A stretch of DNA of 64,000 bases, taken from contig NZ_JBCFBA010000002.1 of assembly GCF_038562415.1 (NCBI RefSeq), positions 18,222 to 82,221 of the forward strand, in the 5' to 3' direction. Below are positions 26,737-36,436 of the stretch, in pieces (position 1 is the stretch's first letter; every line of letters starts with the position of its first letter). The notes under the pieces were generated by a model, which was not told the origin of the DNA, made no database searches, and saw only the letters and a list, made by a program, of their open reading frames with translations. The DNA is from Solidesulfovibrio sp. GTDB lineage: Bacteria; Desulfobacterota; Desulfovibrionia; Desulfovibrionales; Desulfovibrionaceae. A program made the translations under genes and the position numbers.

Positions 26737-27224
26737 CGCACCGGCTCCTCGGTGGATTGGCGCAGCTCGGCCAGGGCCGCGTCGATGCGTTCGGGGGTGA
26801 GCCTGTCGTAGAAGCGGCCGTTGACGAGCATGGTCGGGGCGTTGTGGCAGTTGCCGATGCAGGCCGCCGGCAGCACGGTGAAAAGGCCGTCCTCGGTGGT
26901 GCCGCCGGGCGGCACGCCGAGGGTGCGGCACAGGTAGTCGAAGATGGAATCCTGGTGGAACATCCAGCAGACCACGGAATCGCAGACGTGGATGACGTAG
27001 CGCCCGACAGGCCGGCGGTAGAGGTAGTCGTAGAAGGTGGCCAGGGATTCCAGTTCGAGGGTGGTCATGCCGAGGACGCGGCTGGCGTAGTGCATGGCCT
27101 CGTCGCAGAGATACCCGTAGTGGCGCTGCAGGGCGTACATGACGTCCACGGCCGCCTCGCGGGGATGGCCGGCCGTGTCGATGCGGTGCTGGATCTGGGC
27201 GACGAGGTCGTCAGGCAAGGGCAT
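26727..27224 (-). CDS. nuoE: NADH-quinone oxidoreductase subunit E
   Basis: 165 aa thioredoxin-like subunit carrying a 2Fe-2S cluster: HVCDSVVCWMFHQ and AACIGNCHNAP supply the four Cys. Its ribosome-binding site GGAGG (27235-27231 on the minus strand) falls inside the first bases of the repeat element at 27230-27304. Confidence 0.93.
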   Translation of the reverse strand: MPLPDDLVAQIQHRIDTAGHPREAAVDVMYALQRHYGYLCDEAMHYASRVLGMTTLELESLATFYDYLYRRPVGRYVIHVCDSVVCWMFHQDSIFDYLCRTLGVPPGGTTEDGLFTVLPAACIGNCHNAPTMLVNGRFYDRLTPERIDAALAELRQSTEEPVRCK

Positions 27225-27229
27225 GGGAA

Positions 27230-27304
27230 GCCTCCGGCGGCCAGGGGCGCCGCCCCTGGACCCCGCCGGGGGGCATGATGCCCCCCGGGCCCCCTCGAAG
27301 GGGG
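27230..27304. repeat. Triple-hairpin palindromic element between nuoBCD and nuoE
   Basis: Three stem-loops lie in a row: 27241-27259 (8-bp stem, 3-nt loop), 27266-27288 (9-bp stem, ATGAT loop) and 27290-27304 (6-bp stem, CGA loop). The opening 16 bases are repeated at 63597-63612, followed there by a different stem, so this is one member of a dispersed family. It is transcribed inside the nuo operon. Confidence 0.75.
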
Positions 27305-27326
27305 TACGTGGGTATGGTGTGGCGTT

Positions 27327-29699
27327 TCATCGGTCGATGTCCGGGAGGATGTAGTCGTAGGAGGCGAGCACGGCCACGAAATCGGCGATGCGAAGCCCCT
27401 TGGCGATGACCGGCAGGGCCTGGATGTTGGCGAAGCCCGGCGTGCGGATGCGCAGCCTGTAGGCGTGGCAGCCGCCGTCGGAAACGAGGTGGTAGCCCTG
27501 CTCGCCGCGCGGCGCTTCCGTGGCGGCGTAGGCCTGGCCGGCCGGAAGCCGTGGGCCGCGCGTCACGTTCACGAAATGGTGGATCAGGCTTTCGATGTCG
27601 CGCAGGGCTTCATTTTTTTGCGGCAGGCTGTAGCGCACGTCCTCGGACAGGTGGCGCCCGCCGGGCATCCTGGCCGCCGCCTGTTCGATGAGGCGCAGGC
27701 TCTGGGCCATTTCTTCCATGCGCACGAGGTAGCGGGCGTAGCAGTCGCCGCCTTCCCCGGTCGGCACGTCGAAATCGAAATCGGCGTAGGCGCCGTAGGG
27801 CAGGGCCTTGCGCCGGTCCCAGGAAACGCCGGCGGCGCGCAGGTTGGGGCCGGTCATCCCCCAATCGACGGCCTCGGCGGCACTGATGCCGCCCACGCCC
27901 CGGGCGCGGGCCTTGACGATGGGGTTTTTGGTCACCCCGGCGTGGTATTCCTTGAGCCGGCCAGGAAAGATCCTGACGAAGGCGTCGACCATCTCCTTCC
28001 AGCCCTCGGGCAGGTCGGCCGCCAGGCCCCCGATGCGCAGCCAGGACGGATGCAGCCGCCCGCCGGTGATCGTCTCGATGATGTCGAGGACCATCTCGCG
28101 CTCGCGCAGGGCATAGAAGATCGGGCTCATCATGCCCAGGTCCTGCAGGAACGTGCCGAAATACATCAGGTGGTTGGACAGCCGGAAAAGCTCGGACAGC
28201 ATCACCCGGGCGTAGGCGGCGCGCGGCGGCACGGTCACCCCGGCCAGGGTCTCCACGGCCGTGACGTAGGACAGGTTGTTGGCCACGCCCGACAGGTAGT
28301 CCACCCGGTCGGTGTAGGGGATGAACTGGTGCCAGGTCTGGCGCTCGCCGATTTTCTCCACGCCCCGGTGGTGGTAGCCGATGTCGAGCCCCAGCGCCTG
28401 GATGCGTTCGCCGCGAAGGGACAGCGCATAGCGCAGGATGCCGTGGGTGGCGTAGTGGTGGGGGCCGAAATTGAGCACGGCCTCGCCGGCGTCGGCGTCC
28501 TGGCCCAGAAGCTCCCGGGCGTCCACGGGTTCCAGGCGCCTGGCCTCCTCCTCGGTGAAGGGCGGCATGTTGGTGGCCCGGCCCTCGTAGTCCTTGCGCA
28601 GGGGATGGCCGATCCAGTCGCGGTGGGTCAGAAGCCGTCGGGGGTCGGGGTGACCGGCAAAGGTCAGGCCGAACATCTCGGCTGCCTCGCGTTCGTACCA
28701 GTTGGCGCAGGGCCACACGCCCGTGGCCGTGGCGATGGCGGCGTCGCGCGTCGGCAGGGGGCAGGTCAGGCGCAGAAGTCCAGGCGTGGAAAGCGAGGTC
28801 AGGGTGTAGACCACCGTGGCCTCGTGGCCGGGCGGGTTCCGTCGGGCCGTTTCGTCGATGGCCGTCAGGTCCTCCAGGCGCTCGAAGCGGGTGGGGGAAG
28901 CGTGCTTGAGGTGGGCCAGGACCTCGACGATGCGCGCCGGGGCGACGGTGTAGGTCGGCATGTCCTGGCTGCCCGGCGCCAGGGCCACGTCTTCGCCGAA
29001 AGTGGCGGCCAGATCGGCGGCCACGGCTTCCTGGTCGGGGCGCAGGCTGATTTGCGGCGCGGGCGGCGTCCACATGGCCTCGGCCCGGGAGCCGTAAAAG
29101 CGCGGCTCCGTGGCCGCCGTGCCGCGGATGGGGATGCCGGCGTAGCCCGGGCCGCGCGTGTCGCGGCATTTGTTCACCCCGTCGATGAGGTGGTCGCGCC
29201 GCCCGCCCTCGCTGCCGCCCGGCAGGTGCAGCACGGGCCGGGTGGGCTTTTCCCCGGCGGCGATCTTTTTTTGCAGGAGCATGAGCCCCTCGAACAGGGC
29301 CTCGGGCCGGGGCGGGCAGCCCGGGATGTAGACGTCCACGGGCAGGATCTGGTCCGAGCCCTGGACCACCGAGTAGACGTCGTACATGCCGCCGGAGTTG
29401 CTGCACGAGCCCATGGAGATGACCCATTTGGGGTCGGCCATCTGCTCGTAGAGCCGCAGCGCCACCGGCGCGACCTTTTTAAACATCGTGCCCGAGATGA
29501 TGAGCACGTCGGCCTGGCGCGGCGAGCCGCGAAAGACTTCCGAGCCGAAGCGGGCGATGTCGTAGCGCGGCCCCCAGGCCGTGGCTTCCTCGACGAAACA
29601 GCAGGAAAGCCCGAAGAAAAAGGGCCACAAGCTGTTTTTGCGCGCCCAGTTGATGATAAAATCCGCCGGGGCGAAGGCGGCGTCCAGGGGGCCGGTCAC
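27327..29699 (-). CDS. nuoBCD: Fused NADH-quinone oxidoreductase subunits B/C/D
   Basis: 790 aa in one frame. The first 170 residues are NuoB, with the N2 cluster site [12 protein letters not shown], then [18 protein letters not shown] and [15 protein letters not shown]. Residues about 200-390 are NuoC, with [26 protein letters not shown]. Residues about 395-790 are NuoD, starting [20 protein letters not shown]. There are no stop codons or frame breaks at the joins. The GTG start overlaps the nuoA stop as GTGA. NuoB/C/D fusion is known in a few groups of delta-proteobacteria and reduces the usual three genes to one. It forms the connection between the Fe-S arm and the quinone site. Confidence 0.95.
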   Translation of the reverse strand: MTGPLDAAFAPADFIINWARKNSLWPFFFGLSCCFVEEATAWGPRYDIARFGSEVFRGSPRQADVLIISGTMFKKVAPVALRLYEQMADPKWVISMGSCSNSGGMYDVYSVVQGSDQILPVDVYIPGCPPRPEALFEGLMLLQKKIAAGEKPTRPVLHLPGGSEGGRRDHLIDGVNKCRDTRGPGYAGIPIRGTAATEPRFYGSRAEAMWTPPAPQISLRPDQEAVAADLAATFGEDVALAPGSQDMPTYTVAPARIVEVLAHLKHASPTRFERLEDLTAIDETARRNPPGHEATVVYTLTSLSTPGLLRLTCPLPTRDAAIATATGVWPCANWYEREAAEMFGLTFAGHPDPRRLLTHRDWIGHPLRKDYEGRATNMPPFTEEEARRLEPVDARELLGQDADAGEAVLNFGPHHYATHGILRYALSLRGERIQALGLDIGYHHRGVEKIGERQTWHQFIPYTDRVDYLSGVANNLSYVTAVETLAGVTVPPRAAYARVMLSELFRLSNHLMYFGTFLQDLGMMSPIFYALREREMVLDIIETITGGRLHPSWLRIGGLAADLPEGWKEMVDAFVRIFPGRLKEYHAGVTKNPIVKARARGVGGISAAEAVDWGMTGPNLRAAGVSWDRRKALPYGAYADFDFDVPTGEGGDCYARYLVRMEEMAQSLRLIEQAAARMPGGRHLSEDVRYSLPQKNEALRDIESLIHHFVNVTRGPRLPAGQAYAATEAPRGEQGYHLVSDGGCHAYRLRIRTPGFANIQALPVIAKGLRIADFVAVLASYDYILPDIDR

Positions 29700-30115
29700 A
29701 GCCCTTCCTCCTCGTTCCAGTCCAGGCCGCCTTTTTTCCAGATGTAGGCCAGCCCCAGGCCCAGGACGATGATGAAAACGGCCATGCGGGCGTAACCGGG
29801 CAGCCCGAGTTGGGGCCAGGCCACGGCGTAGGCCACGAGGTAGGCGGTTTCCACGTCGAAGATGAGGAAAAAGACGGCCATGAGGAAAAAGGGCACCGGG
29901 TAGCGGAACCGGCCTTGGCCCGTGGGCAGGATGCCGCATTCGTAGGGGCGCTGTTTTTCGGGGCTGGGGCGGCGGCGGACCAGGAAGCCGGACAGGAAGA
30001 GAATGAGGGCCAATATGGCCAGGACGACGGCGAAAAAGGCCACGAAGCCCAGCGCGCCCGGTTCCCAGGGGGAAAAAGGGCTGGTCAGGGGGGTGAAGGC
30101 GTCTTGGGGCGGCAT
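29696..30115 (-). CDS. nuoA: NADH-quinone oxidoreductase subunit A
   Basis: 139 aa, three membrane helices. It carries the family signature [22 protein letters not shown] and [12 protein letters not shown]. The ATG is taken rather than the further upstream TTG because it begins the short hydrophilic N-terminus, after a 57-nt leader from the proposed promoter. It is the first gene of the operon. Confidence 0.93.
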   Translation of the reverse strand: MPPQDAFTPLTSPFSPWEPGALGFVAFFAVVLAILALILFLSGFLVRRRPSPEKQRPYECGILPTGQGRFRYPVPFFLMAVFFLIFDVETAYLVAYAVAWPQLGLPGYARMAVFIIVLGLGLAYIWKKGGLDWNEEEGL

Positions 30116-30178
30116 GGGGCCTCGCGTCTGCCGGTGTTTTCCGTTCCCTGTCGGACCTGAGGGAAACGATTGCAAGGG

Positions 30179-30206
30179 ATCATACCCGCAACGGTTTTTT
30201 TTGCAA
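30179..30206 (-). promoter_or_regulatory. Sigma-70-type promoter of the nuo operon
   Basis: On the minus strand, TTGCAA (30206-30201) and TATGAT (30184-30179) are 16 nt apart; the -10 box differs from consensus at one base. A run of six A's opens the spacer. The nuoA ATG lies about 64 nt downstream. Confidence 0.55.
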
Positions 30207-30303
30207 CAGGCGGACGCGTAAAGGAAAAGGATGCGCGGCCATGACCGGAGGCGCCGGTGCCCGTGACGGCATCGGCCAACGGTCGGAGGGCGGGACGGGG
30301 TGT

Positions 30304-30534
30304 CTAGGCGGCGGGCCGGGCGTTGGTGCCCAGGGCGGCGGGCGCGATGATCAGCGACAGTTCGGGCGGCAGGCAGGCCTTGGCGGCATGGGGCCGCCGG
30401 CAGGCCGGGCAGGCGTAGACGATGAGCCGGTCGCAGCCGGCCTGCCGGGCCGTGGCCACGGTGAAGACCGCGCCGCAGGCGCAGGTCATGGTGTCCTTTT
30501 CCCGGCTCACGCGACGCGGATCGATGTCGTGCAT
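30304..30534 (-). CDS. Small Cys-rich protein
   Basis: 76 aa. It contains two CxC/CxxC-type pairs (TCACGAVFTV and VYACPACRRPHAAK), suggesting a small zinc-ribbon. The ATG has GAGGTG 8 nt upstream, which supports translation. It is on the same strand as lhgO and 97 nt downstream of it, possibly co-transcribed. No function known. Confidence 0.6.
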   Translation of the reverse strand: MHDIDPRRVSREKDTMTCACGAVFTVATARQAGCDRLIVYACPACRRPHAAKACLPPELSLIIAPAALGTNARPAA

Positions 30535-30631
30535 GGTGTCACCTCGCTTTTCGTATCGGGCCGCAGCATGCGCCGGATCGCGGCGGGCGTGGCGACGAAG
30601 GCGAGGCGGTTTCGTGACGTTTCGCGCCCGG

Positions 30632-31831
30632 TCAGGCCCGGGGCAGCCGGTCGGCCAGGTAGGGGGCGATGGCCATGGACGAGGTGAAGGCCGGGGAGAT
30701 GGCCCCGAGCACGTGCAGTTCGCGCGGCCCGGTCTCCAGGACGTAGTCCGAGACCAGGACGTTTTTGCGCGTGTCCACGAGCTGCGGCCGGATGCCGACC
30801 TTGGCCGCCGGCACCACGTCCGCGGGCGAAAGCCCCCGCAGCAGGCGCGAGGCGTCGGCGAAAAAATGCCGGAACTGGTACTTGCGCGGCTCGCTGAGCG
30901 CCACCGAGCGGAAACCCGGGTTGACGGCGAACAGCACGGCGTCGCGCAGGAGGATGGAGAAGGCTTCGGCGTCGAGGCCCGAAAGGAGGCCGTAGTTCTC
31001 GCGGCCGAAAGCCGGGATGGAGGTGGGGCCGATATAAACCTCGCCCGAGACGCCGCGCGTGAAGTGGACGCCCAGGAAGGGATTGCGCGGGTCCGGCACG
31101 GGGTAGACGTTGCCCCGCACCAGGTGGGCGGCTTGCGGCCGCAGCTTGCGGTACACACCCTTAAACGGCACGAGCTGGTAGCCCTTGCCCAGGCCGTAGG
31201 CCTGGCAGAGCTTGTCGGCGTAGGCCCCGGCCACGTTGACCAGCCGGTCGTAGCTGACCTCGCCGGCCGAGGTGGCCAGCCTTCCCGGGCCGGCGGGGCC
31301 GATGGCCCGGGTGTTCCAGAGGATTTCCGCCCGGCCCGAGGCGGCGACGTCCTGGGCCAGGGCCGTCAGGATGGCCTTGGGGTCGACCACGGCCGTTTCC
31401 GGGGAAAACAGGGCCTGGCCGTGGGTGATGGCCTGGGGTTCGATGTCGGCCAGTTCCTTTTCGTCGACCAGGCGCACCGTGGCGCCGTTGGCCTGAGCCT
31501 TGTCGCGCAGGGCCAAAAGGCCCGGGAGCTCGGACGGGTCGCGGGTGACGATGACCTTGCCGCATTCCGACAGCGGCAACCCGCGTTCCCGGCAATAGGC
31601 CCGCATGCGCCGGTTGCCGGCCAGGCAGGTTTTGGCCCGCAGGCTTTGCGGGGCGTAGTAGATGCCGGCGTGGAGCACGCCGCTGTTGCGGCCCGAGGCG
31701 TGGCGGCCCGGGCCGGGCTCCTTGTCGCAGACGAGGATGCCGTCCTCGCCCCGGGCGAGCAGTTCGCGGGCCAGGGTCAGGCCGAGGATGCCGGAGCCGA
31801 CGATACAGGTGTGGGCATGCATCGAGGCCAT
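30632..31831 (-). CDS. lhgO: L-2-hydroxyglutarate oxidase-like FAD protein
   Basis: 399 aa. FAD-binding Rossmann N-terminus (CIVGSGILGLTLARELLARG), with the DAO-family SGRNSGVLHAGIYYAP motif characteristic of LhgO-type enzymes. The C-terminus GAISPAFTSSMAIAPYLADRL matches the family end. It should oxidise L-2-hydroxyglutarate or a similar alpha-hydroxyacid to its 2-keto acid, feeding electrons to the quinone pool. It stands alone with a small gene; neighbours do not refine the substrate. Confidence 0.85.
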   Translation of the reverse strand: MASMHAHTCIVGSGILGLTLARELLARGEDGILVCDKEPGPGRHASGRNSGVLHAGIYYAPQSLRAKTCLAGNRRMRAYCRERGLPLSECGKVIVTRDPSELPGLLALRDKAQANGATVRLVDEKELADIEPQAITHGQALFSPETAVVDPKAILTALAQDVAASGRAEILWNTRAIGPAGPGRLATSAGEVSYDRLVNVAGAYADKLCQAYGLGKGYQLVPFKGVYRKLRPQAAHLVRGNVYPVPDPRNPFLGVHFTRGVSGEVYIGPTSIPAFGRENYGLLSGLDAEAFSILLRDAVLFAVNPGFRSVALSEPRKYQFRHFFADASRLLRGLSPADVVPAAKVGIRPQLVDTRKNVLVSDYVLETGPRELHVLGAISPAFTSSMAIAPYLADRLPRA

Positions 31832-31868
31832 GTGCGCCGAAGTTTTCCCGGCGTCAAGCCGGGCGGGA

Positions 31869-33809
31869 TCAGGGGAGGAGCGTGCCGGGCGCTGGCGGCT
31901 GCCGGAAAAGGGCCAGCAGCCGGTCGTTGACGGCCGCGCCGTCGCGGCTGGGCGGCAGGCGCCAGCCCCAGCCCGTGGCCGCGATGCGCTCGCCCACGGC
32001 CCCCAGGTCGAAGCCCACGGCGTACAGTCCGGCCCGCCAGGCCTCGGTCAGGGTGTAGCAGTAGGTTTCCGGCCACACGGACAGGAAAAGCGCCAGGTGG
32101 CAGTCGAGCTCCCGGATGACGTCCACGGCCTCGTTTTCCGGGTAGCGCCCCGAGACGAAGGCCTTGCCCGTGGCGAAGAGCGGAAAATCGTCCTTGGTGA
32201 ACCCCGCCACCTGGAAGGACAGGGGCAGGCCGCGCCGGTTGGCGTCGCGGGCCATGGCCAAAAGCACGCCGTAGCCCTTGTGCTCGCCGATGGCGCCGAT
32301 GACGGCCAGGCGCACGGGCGTGCGCCCGTCCCAGGGCAGGATGGCCGGCGGCGGCGGCGGGGCGAGGGCCGGTTCGGGATGGGGGACGGCCTCCACCCGG
32401 GCCGTGGGGAAGCAGTGGCGCAGGCGGGCCGCGGCGTCGCGGCTGGGGGCCACGACCCGCGCAGCCGTTTCCAGGATGCGGCCGGACTGGGCGTAGAGGG
32501 CCTCCACGGTCAGGTGCGGCATGTCCGTACCGTTGACATCGGCGCAGCGCTGGCAGGCGGCCCGGTCGGGCTCGCCGCAGGCCAGCCCCGTGTCGTTTAT
32601 GCAGTTGATGCTCGGGCAAAACCAGCCGAAGTCGTGGACCCTGGCCTCGTGGGGCACGCCGAGGCGATGCGGCAACGCAAGGACCTCGGGCGGCAGGTCG
32701 AGGAAATGGTGGAAGACGCAGCCGGCCGTGCCCAGCCGCCGCAGGTCGTCCACGAGTCGGGGCAATTCGTCCGGCAGGGCGTAGACCAGATCGGCCGCAA
32801 CCTCGGGGTGGTCCACGGTCAGGCGGACCCGGTGATCGGGGTTTTCCCGGTCGGCCGGGGCGAGGCTGGCCGGGGTGAAGCCGGCGGCCACGAGTTCCCG
32901 GGCCTCGTCGGCCAGGCGCCGGGCCGTGCCGCCGTCCTTGGCGTGGCAAAGCCGCACCACCAGGGGCGGCGGGGCCAGCCGGGCCAGCCGGGCCACGTCG
33001 ACGTTGCGGCGAAGCGCCGCCACGGGATCGCGGCGCATGAACTCCCGCACGCGCGGCAGATAGCCCGGGTGGCGCGCGGCCAGCACGGCCAGGTTGCGGG
33101 CCAGGGCCGGTTTTCTGCCCTCGCCGAAGGACGCCCCGCCGGCATGGACGGCAAACACGTCGCCGGCCAGCACATGCCGCCAGCCGCAATGCGCGGCGCG
33201 TTGGCAGAAATCGTTCTCCTCGCCGTAGCCCAGGCCGAAGGCCTCGGCATCGAACAGTCCCACATCGGCCAGGCATTCCCGCCGGATGTACATGCAAAAG
33301 CCCACGGCCGTGGGCAGGTCCACGGTTTTCCCGGCGTTTTCGGCGGCGCACAGGGCGTCGAGGGCGGCCGGGGCGATGTCCGCCGGCAGGGGGTTGTCGG
33401 TGTTGGGCACGGGGTAGGAGCAGATGGTGGCGTTGTTGGAAAAGGGCGTGACCGTGCCGATGTCCGGGGCGGCCTGGGCGGCGGCGGCCAGCCGGTCGAG
33501 CCAGCCGTCGAAGACGAGCACGTCGCTGTTGACCAGCACCCGGTCGCGCTCGGGCGAAAGGGTCAATCCCCGGTTGGCCGTGGCCGGAAACCCCAGATTG
33601 CGCCGGTTTTCCAGCAGTTCCAGGCGGCCTTGCCCGGCCAGTTGGCGCAGCGCGGCGGTCAGGTCCGGTTCCGGGGAACAGTCGTTTATGACCACGATCC
33701 GGTGGGGCGTGCGACAGGTGGCGCCCAGAAGCGACTCCAGGCAGGCCAGGGTCAGGCCCAGGCCCCGGTAGGCCGGAACGATGACGTCGACGCGGGGGGC
33801 GTTATCCAT
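31869..33809 (-). CDS. Two-domain glycosyltransferase (GT2 plus GT4-like)
   Basis: 646 aa. The N-terminal half is GT2 (GT-A): VDVIVPAYRGLGLTLACLESL, then NRRNLGFPATANRGL, an acidic SDVLVFDGW, and GLGYGEENDFCQRA. The C-terminal half is GT4-like, with VIGAIGEHKGYGVLLAMA and GRYPENEAV, and lacks a clear EX7E. No membrane segments. It probably adds two sugars in a row to a glycan or protein. It overlaps the next gene upstream (33802-35091) by 8 nt, indicating translational coupling. Confidence 0.8.
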   Translation of the reverse strand: MDNAPRVDVIVPAYRGLGLTLACLESLLGATCRTPHRIVVINDCSPEPDLTAALRQLAGQGRLELLENRRNLGFPATANRGLTLSPERDRVLVNSDVLVFDGWLDRLAAAAQAAPDIGTVTPFSNNATICSYPVPNTDNPLPADIAPAALDALCAAENAGKTVDLPTAVGFCMYIRRECLADVGLFDAEAFGLGYGEENDFCQRAAHCGWRHVLAGDVFAVHAGGASFGEGRKPALARNLAVLAARHPGYLPRVREFMRRDPVAALRRNVDVARLARLAPPPLVVRLCHAKDGGTARRLADEARELVAAGFTPASLAPADRENPDHRVRLTVDHPEVAADLVYALPDELPRLVDDLRRLGTAGCVFHHFLDLPPEVLALPHRLGVPHEARVHDFGWFCPSINCINDTGLACGEPDRAACQRCADVNGTDMPHLTVEALYAQSGRILETAARVVAPSRDAAARLRHCFPTARVEAVPHPEPALAPPPPPAILPWDGRTPVRLAVIGAIGEHKGYGVLLAMARDANRRGLPLSFQVAGFTKDDFPLFATGKAFVSGRYPENEAVDVIRELDCHLALFLSVWPETYCYTLTEAWRAGLYAVGFDLGAVGERIAATGWGWRLPPSRDGAAVNDRLLALFRQPPAPGTLLP

Positions 33810-35091
33810 GGGCGGCCTCGTCGGAAGGCGTCGCGGCGGCGGCGGCCTCGAAGCGGGCGACCCGGGCGGCCAGTTCGCTGCGGGCGAAATCGAGCAGCGC
33901 GCCCCGGCAGTCCGGCGGCAGGGGCGGCGGCGCGTCCGGGGTTTCGCCGGCCTGGCGCAGCCAGGCGCACAGCCGGGCCAGGGCCGGCCCGGCCTCCCGG
34001 GGATGGGGGACGAGAACCGGCGAACCGGCCAGGGCCTCCCCCGTGGCCGCGTCGCGGACGTGGACCCGCCGACACGGCTGGCCGGCCTCGTGAGGCCAGT
34101 CCAGGGCGAAGGCGTACCGGCCGTCACCCAGGCCTTTTTCCAGAAGGTCCCCGTCGAAATCGGCGGCCGTGGCGGTCAGGCGGGGGGCCGTCTCGCCGTA
34201 GGCGAACAGGGCGACGCCGTGGCGCCTGCCGGGCCGGGCCGGGTCGAAGCGGTAACCGGCGACGCGGCCGTCGCCGGTTAGGTGGGCCGCGCCGCGCGCG
34301 GGGCCGGCGTCCGGGGCGGTCGGGGCGTCCGGCAGGGAAAGCGGGCTGCCGAAAAGCGGCTCGCCGGTCGCGGCCAGACGCGCCTCGACGGTGGCGCCGG
34401 GCGCCAGGGAGGCCGGAGGGGCGAGGCGGAAGGCGAACAGCCCGGCCTGGGGGCAAAAGGGGATGTCCGCCGGCACCCGGGCCACAAGCGCGCCGTCGGC
34501 CAGGATATCCACGACCGGCGGTTCGGCCGTCACGGGCCGGGCCAGGCCGACGAGGTCGCCCTGGTCGATGCGGACCAGGCCAAAGGGCCGCCCCTGGGCG
34601 ATCCCCCCGAGAACCGTGGCGGCGAGCGTGGCGACCTCGGCCGGGCAGTCCGGGGCGGCCAGGGCGGCCAGGGCCGTGTCCTTGGCGTCGTGGGGCTGGC
34701 CAAGGCGCAGGGCGGCCAGCATCAGGGCGGCCGCGGCGAGTTTTTCGTCGGGGTCCAGGGCCAGGGCGATCCGGGCCCGGTCCAGGGCCTGCCCATGGCG
34801 GCCGGCGTCGGTTTGGGCCATGGCGCACAGGGCCTGGGCGCGGGGACTTTTGGGGGCCAGTCGGGCGGCCCGGGAGGCCAGCCGCGCCGCCTCGGCCGTG
34901 TCCTTGCGGCGGCGGGCGATCTCCTGAAGCAGGACCAGGGCGCGGGCGTGCAGGGCCGGTTCGCCGAGAAGCGGCAGGGCCAGTTTGCGGGCCTCCTCGG
35001 CCTCTCCGGCGGCGGTGAGGGCCGTGGCCGCGTCCAGGGCGGCCAGGGCGGCCGGCGAGGGCGCGGGCGGTGTCGGCTCAGGTTTGCGCAT
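33802..35091 (-). CDS. TPR-like protein with repeated beta module
   Basis: 429 aa. Residues about 15-170 are TPR-like helical pairs (ALDAATALTAAGEAEEARKLALPLL; ARLASRAARLAPKSPRAQALCAMAQ). The remaining part carries a repeated beta module with ends ...ATGEPLFGSPLSL and ...DAATGEALAGSPVLV, the latter preceded by PCRRVHVR. A similar PHRVEAY...GSPKL ending is in the formyltransferase-like protein (5400-6383). The start is the ATG overlapping the upstream GT4 stop by 14 nt. No signal peptide. Probably an accessory or acceptor-binding partner of the glycosyltransferases; not recognised as a family. Confidence 0.65.
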   Translation of the reverse strand: MRKPEPTPPAPSPAALAALDAATALTAAGEAEEARKLALPLLGEPALHARALVLLQEIARRRKDTAEAARLASRAARLAPKSPRAQALCAMAQTDAGRHGQALDRARIALALDPDEKLAAAALMLAALRLGQPHDAKDTALAALAAPDCPAEVATLAATVLGGIAQGRPFGLVRIDQGDLVGLARPVTAEPPVVDILADGALVARVPADIPFCPQAGLFAFRLAPPASLAPGATVEARLAATGEPLFGSPLSLPDAPTAPDAGPARGAAHLTGDGRVAGYRFDPARPGRRHGVALFAYGETAPRLTATAADFDGDLLEKGLGDGRYAFALDWPHEAGQPCRRVHVRDAATGEALAGSPVLVPHPREAGPALARLCAWLRQAGETPDAPPPLPPDCRGALLDFARSELAARVARFEAAAAATPSDEAAHG

Positions 35092-36328
35092 CGAAACCTC
35101 CGGCCAGGACCCGTTCGGCCAGTCGCAGATGGGCCGGCAGGCAGGTCCGGGCCTTGTCGTAGCGCTCAAGCACGGTTTGCCGGGCGGCCCGGCGCAGGTG
35201 GAACAGGCCGTGGCGATGGGCGAGGACGTCGGCGATGCGATGGGCCAGGGCCTGGTGGTCGAAGAAATCGACGAGGAAGCCGTTTTGGCCGTCCGCGATG
35301 ACCTCGCGCACCGGCTCGGTGTCCGAGCCCACCAGCAGGCAGCCGGCGGCCATGGCCTCCAGGGCCGACCAGGACAGCACGAAGGGATAGGTCAGGTAGA
35401 CGTGGCAGGCCGAGACCTGCAACACCTTGAGGTAGTCGGGATAGGGCAGGGTGTCGCAGAAAAAGACCCGGTCCGGATCGACCGGATACTGTGCCCGGTA
35501 GCGGCGGGCGTAGCTTTGGCCGAAGGGCGGGCGCATGCCGTAGCTGACGCCGTCGCGGCCGACGACGAGGACGCGGCAGTTGGGCCGCAGGCGCAGGAGT
35601 TCCGGCAGGGCCCGCATGAAAATGTGAAAGCCCCGGTAGGGTTCGAGGTCCCGGGCGACGTAGGTGACGATCTCGTCGCCGCAGGCGACATCCACGCCCG
35701 GGCCGTTGATGCGCAGGCAGGCCGCCGGGTCCGGGCGCACGATGTCGGTATCCACGCCTTCGTGGATGACCTCGATTTTCTCCCGCCATTCGGGCGGAAA
35801 TCCCCGGCGCTGCCAGAAGGTGGGGGAGACGCCCCGGTCGCAGGCGGCCAGGGCATGGAGGTTGGCGGTGTTTTGCAGGCTGACGATGGGCCAGTGGTAG
35901 TCCAGGATGGGGAATTCCGGGTCAAAGGCCGCGTCGCGGCCCCGGGGATCGTAGTAATGCTCGCAGTAGCCGATGAATCTGGCCCCGGGAAAGACGTCCT
36001 TGAGGAACAGGGCCTCGCCCCAGCCGGGGTGGGCGTAGATGAGGTCCGGGCTGATGCCGGCCCGGCGCAGGGCCTTGGCCGCTTCCATGGCGGCCACGCC
36101 GCACCGGATCTGCTCCTCGATGTGCCGGGCGTACTGGTGCAGCCCGTCGGGGCGTTGGCCGCAGCCGGTATAGGCGGCGTCGATGACGCCGGGGATGGGC
36201 GGCCCCTTGGCGGCGTTGCGGATGGCGCACACGCGCGTGCCCGGCCGGCGCAGGAAATACTCGAGCAGACCGCGGAATTGGCTGGGAAAATCCCTGTGAA
36301 CGAAAAGGATGGTCAGATCGGGCTGCAT
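35078..36328 (-). CDS. GT4-family glycosyltransferase
   Basis: 416 aa, GT-B fold. The N-terminal donor-acceptor region starts ILFVHRDFPSQFRGLLEYF, and the catalytic half has YVARDLEPYRGFHIFMRALPELLR and the family EAMAAGCLLVGSDTEPVREVI. It transfers a nucleotide sugar in the cytoplasm. Its 3' end overlaps the TPR gene by 14 nt. The ATG is immediately before the first beta strand. Confidence 0.87.
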   Translation of the reverse strand: MQPDLTILFVHRDFPSQFRGLLEYFLRRPGTRVCAIRNAAKGPPIPGVIDAAYTGCGQRPDGLHQYARHIEEQIRCGVAAMEAAKALRRAGISPDLIYAHPGWGEALFLKDVFPGARFIGYCEHYYDPRGRDAAFDPEFPILDYHWPIVSLQNTANLHALAACDRGVSPTFWQRRGFPPEWREKIEVIHEGVDTDIVRPDPAACLRINGPGVDVACGDEIVTYVARDLEPYRGFHIFMRALPELLRLRPNCRVLVVGRDGVSYGMRPPFGQSYARRYRAQYPVDPDRVFFCDTLPYPDYLKVLQVSACHVYLTYPFVLSWSALEAMAAGCLLVGSDTEPVREVIADGQNGFLVDFFDHQALAHRIADVLAHRHGLFHLRRAARQTVLERYDKARTCLPAHLRLAERVLAGGFDAQT

Positions 36329-36353
36329 GCGATTGGCGCCGGGCTGCGGACAT

Positions 36354-36419
36354 GGCCTCGCCGACCGGCCGGGAAGGCGCGATCCATGTCGCGATTCCCC
36401 GGTCGGTCGGCGAGAGGCC
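36354..36419. terminator. Long inverted repeat after the GGFPQP-repeat gene
   Basis: Arms around 36354-36375 and 36396-36419 pair over about 20 bp with one mismatch and one bulge. A small inner palindrome lies between them. It starts 18 nt after the stop of the repeat-protein gene and precedes the GT4 gene. No T-run follows, so a Rho-independent terminator is not certain. Confidence 0.5.
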
Positions 36420-36436
36420 GGCCCGCGACCTGGTGG

